Source: Spirochaetia bacterium
GTDB taxonomy: Bacteria > Spirochaetota > Spirochaetia > CADAEX01
Direction: 5' to 3'
Length of the DNA stretch: 64,000 nt
Assembly (NCBI GenBank): GCA_017446885.1
Contig: JAFSOR010000008.1
Span: 62,001 to 126,000 of the forward strand
This document shows, in pieces, positions 50,803 to 59,372 of this stretch; the first letter of the stretch is position 1; each line of letters starts with the position of its first letter. The translations under genes were made by a program, and so were the position numbers. The notes beneath the pieces were generated by a model. It searched no databases. It had not been told where the DNA came from and saw nothing but the letters and a program-made list of their open reading frames with translations.

Positions 50803-52580
50803 CGTATAAGCGCCTTTGGTCCTTTGCCGATCAGGTCGGTGCGGCCTGCCTTGATAAGGGCTTTGCGTACCTTCTCCCGGTTCTCTGGTTTATGGAAGTG
50901 GAGGAGGGCGCGCTGCAGGCTTTTCTCTTCCTCGCTCTTTGGAACGTAGACTTTTTCCATGGTAAGCGGGTTATAGCCTGTGTAGTACATGCAGGTGGAG
51001 ACTGTGCCCGGTGTTGGGTAGAAATCTTGCACCTGGTCGGGGATAAAGCCCTCCTGATGGAGGTACTCCGCAAGCTCTATGGCTGCCTTGAGGTCGCTGC
51101 CAGGATGGGAGGATATAAGATATGGTATAAGGTACTGCTTCTTGCCGATACGCTGGTTTTCCTCTTTGAACATGGCCTCGAACTTTTTGTAGACTTCGGG
51201 GCGTGGTTTGCCCATCAGGTCCAGAACCCGGGCGCATATATGCTCCGGTGCTATCTTGAGCTGGCCGCTTATGTGATGCATACACAACTCATGAAAGAAT
51301 GTCTGATCAGGGTCTGCCACCAGATAATCGAACCTGATACCCGACTTTATGAACACTTTCTTGATGCCTGGGATAGCCCGGAGCTTACGCAGGAGCTCAA
51401 GGTAGTCGGCATGGGAGACTTCCAGGTTGGAACAGGGCTTGGGAAACAGGCATCTGCGATCTGGGCATGCGCCAGATGTAAGCTGTTTTCTGCACGCCGG
51501 CTGCCTGAAGTTGGCAGTGGGGCCGCCAACATCGTTGATATAGCCCTTGAAATTGGGCTTCTTGGTCAGTTTTATAGCCTCGTCTATGATGGACTGGTGG
51601 CTCCGGGCCTGTATAATACGCCCCTGGTGGAAGGTGAGGGCACAGAAGTTGCAGCTTCCAAAGCATCCTCTGGCACTGATAAGGCTGAATTCCACCTCTT
51701 TTATTGCAGGCACGCTGCCCTGTGCTTCGTAGATTGGATGGACAGCCCCCATATATGGCAGGGCATAGACCTTGTCCATCTCTTCCATAGAAAGGATATG
51801 TGCTGGCGGATTCTGTATCACATACTGATTCCCTGTCTTCTCCACCATCATCTGGCCTGAGAACGGGTCGGTATTTTTGTATTGGATGGCAAAGCTGCGG
51901 GCAAAGCTCATCTTGTCGGCCTGCATTTCTTCGTATGATGGCAAGGAGATGAATTCTCCATCCGGCAGCTGTGAGCTTTTGACCACAGTCCCCCGGATGT
52001 CTTTAAGGTCTTTTATAGATGCACCTTGTTTCAAGGCTTTTGAGATGTCCCACAGAGGTCTTTCCCCCATGCCGTAGATTAAAAGGTCGGCCTTGGAATC
52101 CAGCAGTATTGAGCGGCGCAAGGTGTCGCTCCAGTAGTCGTAATGGGAAAGCCTACGTAGCGATGCCTCGATGCCACCGATGACCACTGGAATGCCTTTG
52201 TATGCCGATTTTGCCAGCGATGTGTAGACTATAAGTGCCCGGTCCGGCCTTTTCCCTGCCACGCCGCCGGGGGTGAACTGGTCGCGGCTCCGGCGCTTGG
52301 TCTTGGACGAGAAGTTCGCCACCATGGAGTCCATGTTCCCAGCATTGACAAGGAATGCGATGTTGGGTCTTCCAAGCACCTTGACAGATTCGGGATTCTT
52401 CCAGTCTGGTTGCGGTATGATGCCCACTTTCCAGCCTTCGGCCTCAAGGAGACGGGATACAATGGCAGTGCAGAAAGAGGGGTGGTCCACATAGGCATCC
52501 CCTGTTATGATGATGAAATCTACACTGTCCCAGCCCTGCTTCTGCATATCGGCCTGGCTTATCGGAAGAAAATCCCTCAT
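50799..52580 (-). CDS. ygiQ: YgiQ family radical SAM protein
   Basis: A 593-residue protein of the YgiQ family: N-terminal B12-like fold (VDFIIITGDAYVDHPSFCTAIVSRLLEAEGWKVGII near 20-55), radical SAM ISARGCFGSCNFCALTFHQGRIIQARS near 297-323 (C-x3-C-x2-C), and a C-terminal DUF3362-like part with LGDFYPTPGT-like text (DQVQDFYPTPGTVSTCMYYTG). Function unknown. It begins the ygiQ-ogt operon. Confidence 0.92.
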   Translation of the reverse strand: MRDFLPISQADMQKQGWDSVDFIIITGDAYVDHPSFCTAIVSRLLEAEGWKVGIIPQPDWKNPESVKVLGRPNIAFLVNAGNMDSMVANFSSKTKRRSRDQFTPGGVAGKRPDRALIVYTSLAKSAYKGIPVVIGGIEASLRRLSHYDYWSDTLRRSILLDSKADLLIYGMGERPLWDISKALKQGASIKDLKDIRGTVVKSSQLPDGEFISLPSYEEMQADKMSFARSFAIQYKNTDPFSGQMMVEKTGNQYVIQNPPAHILSMEEMDKVYALPYMGAVHPIYEAQGSVPAIKEVEFSLISARGCFGSCNFCALTFHQGRIIQARSHQSIIDEAIKLTKKPNFKGYINDVGGPTANFRQPACRKQLTSGACPDRRCLFPKPCSNLEVSHADYLELLRKLRAIPGIKKVFIKSGIRFDYLVADPDQTFFHELCMHHISGQLKIAPEHICARVLDLMGKPRPEVYKKFEAMFKEENQRIGKKQYLIPYLISSHPGSDLKAAIELAEYLHQEGFIPDQVQDFYPTPGTVSTCMYYTGYNPLTMEKVYVPKSEEEKSLQRALLHFHKPENREKVRKALIKAGRTDLIGKGPKALIR

Positions 52581-52593
52581 GCTTCCATTATAT

Positions 52594-52622
52594 TTGACAA
52601 AACCGTTTTTAGCAAATATGCT
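52594..52622 (+). promoter_or_regulatory. Leaderless-type promoter for the STAS gene
   Basis: Consensus TTGACA (52594-52599), 17 nt, TATGCT (52617-52622), then 6 nt to ATG at 52629; no ribosome site. Confidence 0.65.
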
Positions 52623-52628
52623 AAAGAT

Positions 52629-53105
52629 ATGGCAGAACAGGAAATTTCAGGAATCCAGATAGAAGTCCACAGCAAAGGGGATAATGACGAATACCTTATT
52701 GTCTCGCTGAATGGCGATATCAACATCTTCAATGGCGAGGCTGTGATGGAAAAGCTTAAAAGTCTGGTGACCACAGGCTACGACCATATAATGCTGGACT
52801 GCGAGAAATTAGCTTCCATAGACGATATGGGGGCGGGCGTCTTTGTATGCATAGATGCCCTTTTAAAGGTTGAAGAAAGCGGTCTTGCTCTGCTTAAGAT
52901 TCAGGGGCAGCCGAAAGAACTTCTTGACGACCTGGGATACTTAAACCTTTTCAGCCAGACCGAAGATTTGTCAATTCCACCTGCAAAGCCGGCTGCTTCC
53001 GAATTTCCCAAGATTTTTGAATGCCCCAACTGCGGGCGTAAAGTCAAGGCTCCTGCCCCAGGACGCTACCGCTGCCCCAAGTGCAAAGAACCTATCAGGG
53101 TGTAG
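52629..53105 (+). CDS. STAS-domain protein with C-terminal zinc ribbon
   Basis: A 158-residue protein. Residues 1-105 are a STAS/anti-sigma antagonist domain (YLIVSLNGDINIFNGEAVMEKLKSLVTTGYDHIMLDCEKLASIDDMGAGVFVCIDALL). The usual phospho-site DSSG reads DDMG: the phosphorylatable Ser is replaced by Met, preceded by Asp. The tail ECPNCGRKVKAPAPGRYRCPKCKEPI is a zinc ribbon. It may bind a partner constitutively. The frame extends far upstream, but the ATG is placed by the promoter 6 nt before it. Confidence 0.82.
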   Translation: MAEQEISGIQIEVHSKGDNDEYLIVSLNGDINIFNGEAVMEKLKSLVTTGYDHIMLDCEKLASIDDMGAGVFVCIDALLKVEESGLALLKIQGQPKELLDDLGYLNLFSQTEDLSIPPAKPAASEFPKIFECPNCGRKVKAPAPGRYRCPKCKEPIRV

Positions 53106-53117
53106 ACCCTTCGTAAA

Positions 53118-53777
53118 TCAGTCAATAAGTCCGATTAGAATTGCGTAGCGAACAAGCTCAACCAAGTTTTTGCAGTTAAGTTTGTTCATTATGCTGGCTT
53201 TATGGGTTTCGACTGTCTTTGTACTTATAAATAGCTGTTTTGCAATATCTTTGGAAGAGACACCCTCTACAAGCAGGTACAATATCTCCTGTTCTCTCAT
53301 TGAAAGTTTCTTATAGTCGTTCATCTCCAGAGGTTCGAGGGTCTTTATATCCTTGTTCATAAGTTTGCTGATGACTTTGTTTGAGATATGATTGTCTATG
53401 AATAGCTCGCCGTTTATAACTGATTCAATTCCATCGAGCAGGATGGAGTTGTCAGAATCTTTAAGGATATAGCCCTTTGCCCCATATTCAATGGCTCTGA
53501 TAATATATTCTGTCCTAGCATACATACTTATCATTATAATTTTAAGTTCTGGTTTTTTCTCCAGTATCTTATGGGTCAGCTCTATTCCTGATGTTCCATG
53601 AATTGAAACATCCATCAGAATTATATCGACAGGCAGCTCAAGTGCCTTCTTAAAGCCATCCTCAAATGAGCCACTTTCGTCTATCACTTCATATTTTGGT
53701 TTTGTTTTGAGTATTGCTTTAAGCCCCATACGGACCGATGGATGGTCATCGATAATCAGAATGTTATACTTTGCCAA
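53118..53777 (-). CDS. NarL/FixJ-type response regulator
   Basis: A 219-residue response regulator. Receiver: acidic pair IDDHPSVR (residues 9-11), phospho-Asp56 in LMDVSI, Lys in YILKDSD. C-terminal LuxR helix-turn-helix: LSMREQEILYLLVEGVSSKDIAKQLFISTKTVETHKASIMNKL. Its gene overlaps the kinase gene by 14 nt, and the pair is divergent from a TAXI-TRAP transporter, which it may regulate. Confidence 0.94.
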   Translation of the reverse strand: MAKYNILIIDDHPSVRMGLKAILKTKPKYEVIDESGSFEDGFKKALELPVDIILMDVSIHGTSGIELTHKILEKKPELKIIMISMYARTEYIIRAIEYGAKGYILKDSDNSILLDGIESVINGELFIDNHISNKVISKLMNKDIKTLEPLEMNDYKKLSMREQEILYLLVEGVSSKDIAKQLFISTKTVETHKASIMNKLNCKNLVELVRYAILIGLID

Positions 53778-54993
53778 TTTTAACTATCCTTTTGTCTGGT
53801 ATTGTGAAAATTATAGCTGTTCCTTTTCCAAGTTCAGATTTTATTTTCATTACGCCGTTCATAGTCTTTACACGACCTTCCATTCCCTTGAGTCCCATGT
53901 GCTCTTGAGTCTGGACATTTTCATAGACAAAGCCTATTCCGTTGTCTTCTATTCGTACTATTATATTAGGATATACAGGGATTATCTTGACATCTATGGT
54001 GGTTGCCTTTGAATGCTTGGCACTGTTGTTCACAGCCTCGTAGACCAGCCTATAAATCATTATCTCCAGTTCTTGGTCAAATTGATAATCTTTCTTGCAC
54101 AGGAAATGCAGGCTTGTCTTTATCTGGGTCTTTTCTTCAATATCAGTAAGGAAATACTGTATAGATTTATCAAGACTGCCCGAAAGCTCTGGTGGTCTCA
54201 GGTTGAAGGCTATATTGCGGATCAGCTTGATATCGTTCTCTACCGCCTCTTTCATATCATCAATATTGTCAACATATTTCAGCGAAACCAGATTCTGTAC
54301 AATCTCGTCATGCAGGTCGGCTGCTATTCTTGTCTGTTCCCGGTCTCTTACCTCTAGGATGGAATTGGAAAGCTCTCTGATTTCTTTCTCTTTTTCGTAC
54401 ATCTTATAATAATTGAAGATAGCATTGCCCAGCATAATAGCAAGGAATACAGAAATTGTTGTTCCAAGCATAAAGAGGAACCAATTCAGTTTAACTTTAT
54501 TATTTAAATATTGGCTGAAAATAGAGATTGTGGCCTGCATGGTGATTTCGAAATTATCGGTATCTGATGTGATGAAGTGGATAATCTCATTAGCAAAGAA
54601 CCCTATATCCTGATTGAAGAAAAGAGATTTGATAAGCTTGAACTGAATCTCCTGCCACATCAATATCATAGATTGAAGTTCCTGCCCTAAGGATGGGATG
54701 TTCCTCTTTGCAGTATTGAGCATCTTCTCATCCAGAAGTTTTTCCATGGATAACTCATAATCTGAAACGCTATGTATAAGAGGATAAGGGGTCTTTGGAT
54801 AATTAATAGTATATTTTACAGTTTCATTTTTGATAATCAGCCATTTTTCATAAATCTTATTGAGTTCTTCTGACTGAACAATTATTGATTCAATTTTCTT
54901 ATAGGAAGTGACAGATATAAAACATATGGACAGAAGGATTATTAAGATAAGGAGCGCAAAATAAAGTTTTTTATGATAATGAATACTTATCAT
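53764..54993 (-). CDS. NarX/DegS-type histidine kinase
   Basis: A 409-residue membrane kinase: helix 1 (YFALLILIILLSICFISV, about 10-27), a periplasmic domain of about 150 residues, helix 2 (WFLFMLGTTISVFLAIMLGNAIF, about 180-203), coiled coil (EKEKEIRELSNSILEVRDREQ), HisKA_3 phosphoacceptor RIAADLHDEIVQNLVSLKY, and an HATPase with NNSAKHSKA and DNGIGF. The periplasmic domain has no recognised ligand. Its ATG lies 7 nt after a TAATAT -10 box, with no ribosome site. Confidence 0.92.
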   Translation of the reverse strand: MISIHYHKKLYFALLILIILLSICFISVTSYKKIESIIVQSEELNKIYEKWLIIKNETVKYTINYPKTPYPLIHSVSDYELSMEKLLDEKMLNTAKRNIPSLGQELQSMILMWQEIQFKLIKSLFFNQDIGFFANEIIHFITSDTDNFEITMQATISIFSQYLNNKVKLNWFLFMLGTTISVFLAIMLGNAIFNYYKMYEKEKEIRELSNSILEVRDREQTRIAADLHDEIVQNLVSLKYVDNIDDMKEAVENDIKLIRNIAFNLRPPELSGSLDKSIQYFLTDIEEKTQIKTSLHFLCKKDYQFDQELEIMIYRLVYEAVNNSAKHSKATTIDVKIIPVYPNIIVRIEDNGIGFVYENVQTQEHMGLKGMEGRVKTMNGVMKIKSELGKGTAIIFTIPDKRIVKIGKV

Positions 54994-55000
54994 TAATATA

Positions 55001-55030
55001 ATATTAATGCCTGCAAAAGAATTCTGTCAA
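55001..55030 (-). promoter_or_regulatory. Leaderless-type promoter for the kinase-regulator genes
   Basis: TTGACA (55030-55025, minus strand), 18 nt, TAATAT (55006-55001), 7 nt to the ATG; no ribosome site. Confidence 0.5.
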
Positions 55031-55153
55031 AGGAAAAAAACCTTTCAGAAGTAAAAATAAGGAAAAGAGAGAAAAAGAGGATTAAAATAAGGAAATGTCT
55101 GATTTCTATTTCACAAAGGTGGTTTTACAATTTTAAAAAAGGGAGGAATTTAT

Positions 55154-56167
55154 ATGAAAAAATTCTTTAAAATTTGTATGATTTTACTTGCAGTTTTAAT
55201 GTTGACAACTGCTTGCAGCAAAAAGCCTGAAAGCAAGGCAACAGCCTCAAATGATGCTGCTACTACAGCCGCTGCTGAGAAAAAAGCTCCTCAGAAAAAA
55301 TTCCTGCAGATTAAGACATCTGCGATTGGCGGAACTTGGCATGCATGTGGTGCTGTCTGGGCAAAGCTTATCAGTGAGAACACTCCATACATAGGAGTAA
55401 ACAGCTCTTCTCCAGGACTTGAGTTCGAGACAATGCAGAAGCTTAAGGAAGGTATTGTAGACTTAGGATTCGCTGGAACAAGTACTGCATACTATGGCTG
55501 GAAAGGTGGAGTGATTTGGGATGATCCTATCGATTTGGTTGCTCTGTTTGCTACACAACCTGGTATTTTGAACTTTGTAGGTCTTGATAAGCCAGGAGTC
55601 AACACCATTGCAGACCTCAAGGGAAAGACCATTGCTACATACCCTGTTGGAAACTATTGGGGCGATATGGTTCTCGAGATTCTTGCTCTCCATGGTGTTA
55701 CACCAGACAACTCAAGAATTCTTAGAATCATGAAGAATGACTCTGCGAGAATGCTTGCCGACGGTCAGGTTGACTGTATCGTACACAAGTTCGGTTATGG
55801 CCATGGAACTCTTAAGCAGTTGGCTGCATCCAGAAAGATCAAGTTCTTTGAAGGCGATCCTAAGATTATGCAGGATTATATAGAGAAGAATAAATTCTTT
55901 GCTTTGGTTCCGTTCGGCGAGGAGTATGGAGTTGCCAATGCACAGCAGCTGGTAAGTAACTATGTTGCAATCACAATGGCAAGTCTGCCTGAAGATATTG
56001 CATATACAGTTACAAAAATCTGGTTTGAGAATAAAGACTATCTCAACGAGACTCTTCCAAACATCACTCCATATATCAACTGGAATGATCCTAAAGAGGG
56101 TGTGACTATTCCATTCCATCCGGGCGCAATCAAATACTTCAAAGAAGTAGGCTTGTGGCACGATTGA
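55154..56167 (+). CDS. TAXI-family TRAP transporter solute-binding lipoprotein
   Basis: A 337-residue lipoprotein with lipid Cys21 (LMLTTAC). The TAXI fold starts KTSAIGGTWHACGAVWAKLISENTPYIGVNSSSPGLEFETMQKLKEGIVDLGFAGTSTAYYGWKG; the family motif GTAGIYYPVGG appears as AIGGTWHACGA. DLKGKTIATYPVGNYWGD continues. The ligand is probably a small acid; not predictable. Ribosome site GGGAGG. First gene of a three-gene operon. Confidence 0.92.
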   Translation: MKKFFKICMILLAVLMLTTACSKKPESKATASNDAATTAAAEKKAPQKKFLQIKTSAIGGTWHACGAVWAKLISENTPYIGVNSSSPGLEFETMQKLKEGIVDLGFAGTSTAYYGWKGGVIWDDPIDLVALFATQPGILNFVGLDKPGVNTIADLKGKTIATYPVGNYWGDMVLEILALHGVTPDNSRILRIMKNDSARMLADGQVDCIVHKFGYGHGTLKQLAASRKIKFFEGDPKIMQDYIEKNKFFALVPFGEEYGVANAQQLVSNYVAITMASLPEDIAYTVTKIWFENKDYLNETLPNITPYINWNDPKEGVTIPFHPGAIKYFKEVGLWHD

Positions 56168-56180
56168 TAAAGGATTAAAT

Positions 56181-58112
56181 ATGAAGACAAAATTACCGGA
56201 AGAAAAGATTGATATTTTTAACGAAGACAGCTTCCGGGGGATTACAATAGGGAGCAGGAAGGTCATAAAGACGATAATATTCGTTATTGGGCTTCTGGCT
56301 GCGCTGATTCCAATTCTTGAGATTATTTTTGGTCCGCTTGCACCTATGTATCAGCGTCCAGTGCATATGCTGCTCATGATAGGACTTACACTGTTCCTCT
56401 ATCCATCCGGATTCTTCAAGAGCGAGAAGGCAGAAAGTATTTTCAATATTATCTTGATTCTTCTCCTGATATTTGTATGTTGCTGGGCAAGTTCAAGGTG
56501 GACATACTTCTATGTGACTCCATCGCCGCTGCCTATTGAGGCTTTGTTCGGCTTGATTTTTGTCCTTCTGGTGTTTGAGGCAACACGGCGGGCAATAGGT
56601 CTGGCCATGGCTATAATAGGTGGGTTATTCCTGCTCTACTGCTTCGTAGGCCCATATATGCCACGTTATTTTGCGCATCAGGGATATAAGCCTACAGAGC
56701 TTGTGACACATCTTATCATAGGTGTCGAGGGCATGATGGGTGATCTTGCCGCAATAAGTGCGAACCAGATTGTATTCTTCATGATGTTTGCCGCATTCTT
56801 GCGGTATACAAATTCTACAGAAATATTCATGGATTTCTCGAAGGCTATTGCTGGAGATAAATCTGGTGGACCGGCAAAGGTTGCTGTAGTATCCAGCGGC
56901 TTCATGGCTATGGTGTCTGGAAGTGCCAGCGGTAATGTTGCTACAACTGGTTCTATAACTATTCCATTGATGATTTCTTTGGGATTCAAGAAACATGTTG
57001 CAGGTGCTATCGAGGCAGTATCTTCCACAGCGGGTCAGTTTATGCCTCCTATCATGGGTGCCGCGGCATTCATCATAGCTGAATATACAGGCTTGAGTTA
57101 TTGGGATGTAGCCATAGCAGCATTCCTGCCGTCTGCAATTTACTTTGTCATTATGTTCTTTGTTGTGGATATAATGAGTAAGAAAGACCACCTGTCAGGA
57201 ATGCCGAAAGATCAGTTACCGCCGTTCTGGCCATGTTTCAGAAGAACAATTCCGATTATGGTTCCAATTACCATTCTGGTTGTCATGCTTGCAATGCGGA
57301 TGAGTGTTCAGCTTTCTATTGTAGTCAGCCTGATTACTCTGATTGTGATCTGCATCCCTATCAAGGAGCAGCGGATTGGTGTGGTTAAGATATTCAAAGC
57401 TTTATCTCTTACAGCTAAGATTCTTATTCCTATCACCACATCCTGTGCTGTCGCAGGTCTTATTGTAGGCGTTATGACACTGACCGGATTCGGCGAGCGG
57501 CTTTCCTATGGAATTTTGGCATTTGCTGATGGAAACCTATTCAAGGGACTTCTGCTTACTGCTGTTGTCTGCCTGATACTGGGTATGGGTCTTCCTACTT
57601 TGGGGGCATATGTCGTTCTTGCAACACTGGGTGCTCCGGCATTGCAGATGTTAGGTGCCCCGATTCTGGCATCGCACCTGTTTATATTCTACTTTGCCAT
57701 CATATCTGCTATTACTCCACCAGTTTGTCTTTCCTCTTATGTTGCAGCAAGTATAGCAGGAGCCAATCCGCTTAAGGTAGGAGTTACATCGCTTACTGTG
57801 GCGCCATTTATCTATGCTTTGCCATTCTTCTTTGTATTCCACCCGGCACTGCTGTTCCAGGGTAGTTTTATGACAGTATGTATAACTGTTATTGAAACTA
57901 TTATTATTCTGTTTAATATTACAATTCTTTTCCAGAGATACATGTTCGACACATTCAAGATTTATGAGTTAGCTATAATAATTGCCAACCTGTTGTTCTA
58001 CATTAAGAGTGGCAACTTCCTTATCTTTGTTGCAGTATTTGCTGCATTTGTTGTCTTCCATGGTCTTAGGTCTGGAAAATTCAGAAAAGTTAAAAAAGGA
58101 GTTTCTGCATGA
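56181..58112 (+). CDS. TRAP transporter permease, fused 4TM-12TM type
   Basis: A 643-residue membrane protein of the fused DctQM class used with TAXI binding proteins. The first part has four helices; the DctM part has long hydrophobic stretches, the STAGQFMPPIMGAAAFIIAEYTGL segment and VVCLILGMGLPTLGAYVVLATLGAPAL. It is about the usual length. It overlaps the next gene by 4 nt. Confidence 0.93.
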   Translation: MKTKLPEEKIDIFNEDSFRGITIGSRKVIKTIIFVIGLLAALIPILEIIFGPLAPMYQRPVHMLLMIGLTLFLYPSGFFKSEKAESIFNIILILLLIFVCCWASSRWTYFYVTPSPLPIEALFGLIFVLLVFEATRRAIGLAMAIIGGLFLLYCFVGPYMPRYFAHQGYKPTELVTHLIIGVEGMMGDLAAISANQIVFFMMFAAFLRYTNSTEIFMDFSKAIAGDKSGGPAKVAVVSSGFMAMVSGSASGNVATTGSITIPLMISLGFKKHVAGAIEAVSSTAGQFMPPIMGAAAFIIAEYTGLSYWDVAIAAFLPSAIYFVIMFFVVDIMSKKDHLSGMPKDQLPPFWPCFRRTIPIMVPITILVVMLAMRMSVQLSIVVSLITLIVICIPIKEQRIGVVKIFKALSLTAKILIPITTSCAVAGLIVGVMTLTGFGERLSYGILAFADGNLFKGLLLTAVVCLILGMGLPTLGAYVVLATLGAPALQMLGAPILASHLFIFYFAIISAITPPVCLSSYVAASIAGANPLKVGVTSLTVAPFIYALPFFFVFHPALLFQGSFMTVCITVIETIIILFNITILFQRYMFDTFKIYELAIIIANLLFYIKSGNFLIFVAVFAAFVVFHGLRSGKFRKVKKGVSA

Positions 58113-58480
58113 AAAAAATTATTTTTATAATCTGCCTGTTGTCCATAGTGATGGCAGCACAAGTATTTGCTGATGACCATGTGGTTACAGACAAGGCTCA
58201 GCTTCTTAAGGTTGCCTTTGAGGTTAAACCTATTGTTAAGGGTTCCCCGGAGAACATGGTTATGATCTATGTGGATCTGAAGAATGTCACTGATAAGCCC
58301 ATGATGTACAGGATGACTGCAATTCTTGACGACAAGTACGGCGGTGAAGGCATTGTCCCTGTTGACGAGATGCGCCAGAAAAGAGTTGCACCAGGCGAAG
58401 TCGTAACTGGAAAGATTGCTGTCACCTATGACAAGCTTCCGACAAATTTTGTCCTATTCATTGACGAAGAGACATTATAA
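58109..58480 (+). CDS. Small periplasmic protein of the TAXI-TRAP operon
   Basis: A 123-residue protein: signal peptide (MKKIIFIICLLSIVMAAQVFA) and a strand-rich Ig-like domain (LLKVAFEVKPIVKGSPENMVMIYVDLKNVTDKPMMYRMTAILDDKYGG...KRVAPGEVVTGKIAVTYDKLP). Its 4-nt overlap with the permease suggests a dedicated third component. No name recognised. A terminator follows. Confidence 0.75.
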   Translation: MKKIIFIICLLSIVMAAQVFADDHVVTDKAQLLKVAFEVKPIVKGSPENMVMIYVDLKNVTDKPMMYRMTAILDDKYGGEGIVPVDEMRQKRVAPGEVVTGKIAVTYDKLPTNFVLFIDEETL

Positions 58481-58503
58481 AGCAACGATATTACTTCTTT
58501 TTG

Positions 58504-58533
58504 CCACCTCTGGGATGCCAGGGGTGGTTTTTT
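58504..58533 (+). terminator. Terminator of the TAXI-TRAP operon
   Basis: CCACCTCTGG (58504-58513) pairs with CCAGGGGTGG (58518-58527), followed by six T residues. Confidence 0.85.
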
Positions 58534-58596
58534 ATGCTTGACTTTAGGGGATTAATCCCCTAAAATTATATTAGCTATTATGAAAGGAGTGCAGAT

Positions 58597-58850
58597 ATGC
58601 CTACGATAAGTTGTTTTTTGGAATTATTATTGTCATGTATTTACGGAATAAAGAGCATAATCCACCACATATCCATGCAATTACACAGGACTTTGATGCT
58701 CCTTTTTATATAGAGACTTGCGAGATAATGGAGGGTGAATTTCCACCTAAAGCCCAGGCCTTGGTTAAAGAATTTATATTTAAGTATAAGAAAGAACTTA
58801 TAGATATGTGGGAAACTGAAAAATACACTAAACTGCCGCCATTGAAATAA
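58597..58850 (+). CDS. DUF4160 protein, frameshifted at a T run
   Basis: The ATG at 58597 has AAAGGAG 9-10 nt upstream and encodes MPTISCF, the standard DUF4160 beginning. The remainder, FFGIIIVMYLRNKEHNPPHIHAITQDFDAPFYIETCEIMEGEFPPKAQALVKEFIFKY (HNPPHIHA is the family hallmark), is in the -1 frame after T-TTT-TTG at 58614-58620. One more T would restore a single frame. This is either a decayed gene, an assembly indel, or a programmed -1 or slippage event at UUUUUUG. DUF4160 genes usually sit beside DUF2442 genes, as here. Confidence 0.65.
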
Positions 58851-58886
58851 TGATATTTTTAAAAGTTCAAGCAAGTGGAGAACAGA

Positions 58887-59372
58887 ATGTTTCATAAAGC
58901 AATTGATATAAAATTTTTACGAGGGACTACTCTTAAAGTTGTGTTTCTTGACGGGACCGTCAAAAAATATGATATGAGTCTCCTTTTTCATAAATACCCT
59001 CAGCTTGCTGCATTGAATAATCGTAAGCTTTTTCTTTCGGGTCGGCTTTCAGGGCCATATGGTATTATATGGAATGATGATCTTGATATAGAAACAGAGA
59101 CAATTTATGCAGAGGGCAAAACAGTTCAGAAAAAAGATATTCAGATACATATGATATCTGCAAAAGCAGTATTATCGGCCAGAGCCCTGGCAGGAATATC
59201 ACAGGCTGAACTCTCATCTGCGTCAGGAATTAACCAATCAGATATCTCAAAAATTGAAAGAGGCGTTGCTAACCCTTCAGTTAGAACATTGGAACGTATT
59301 GCAGCTGCGCTGGGCGGTCAGCTTTCTATTGCTATCCAGATGCCTCCTCCAGCTCCTTCACATGTTCAATAA
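58887..59372 (+). CDS. DUF2442-XRE fusion protein
   Basis: A 161-residue protein. Residues 1-80 form a DUF2442 domain (FLRGTTLKVVFLDGTVKKYDMSLLFHKYPQ...LFLSGRLSGPYGIIWNDDLDIETETIY). Residues 90-155 form an XRE helix-turn-helix (LSARALAGISQAELSSASGINQSDISKIERGVANPSVRTLERIAAAL). DUF4160/DUF2442 pairs behave like toxin-antitoxin operons; here the second partner would be the regulator. The ATG has GGAG 8 nt upstream. It overlaps the convergent nnrD by 41 nt. Confidence 0.85.
   Translation: MFHKAIDIKFLRGTTLKVVFLDGTVKKYDMSLLFHKYPQLAALNNRKLFLSGRLSGPYGIIWNDDLDIETETIYAEGKTVQKKDIQIHMISAKAVLSARALAGISQAELSSASGINQSDISKIERGVANPSVRTLERIAAALGGQLSIAIQMPPPAPSHVQ

Noticed and set aside
50892-51860. 322-codon plus-strand frame inside the YgiQ-type gene
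   Set aside because: Antisense to conserved radical SAM coding sequence; no ribosome site or recognisable domain.
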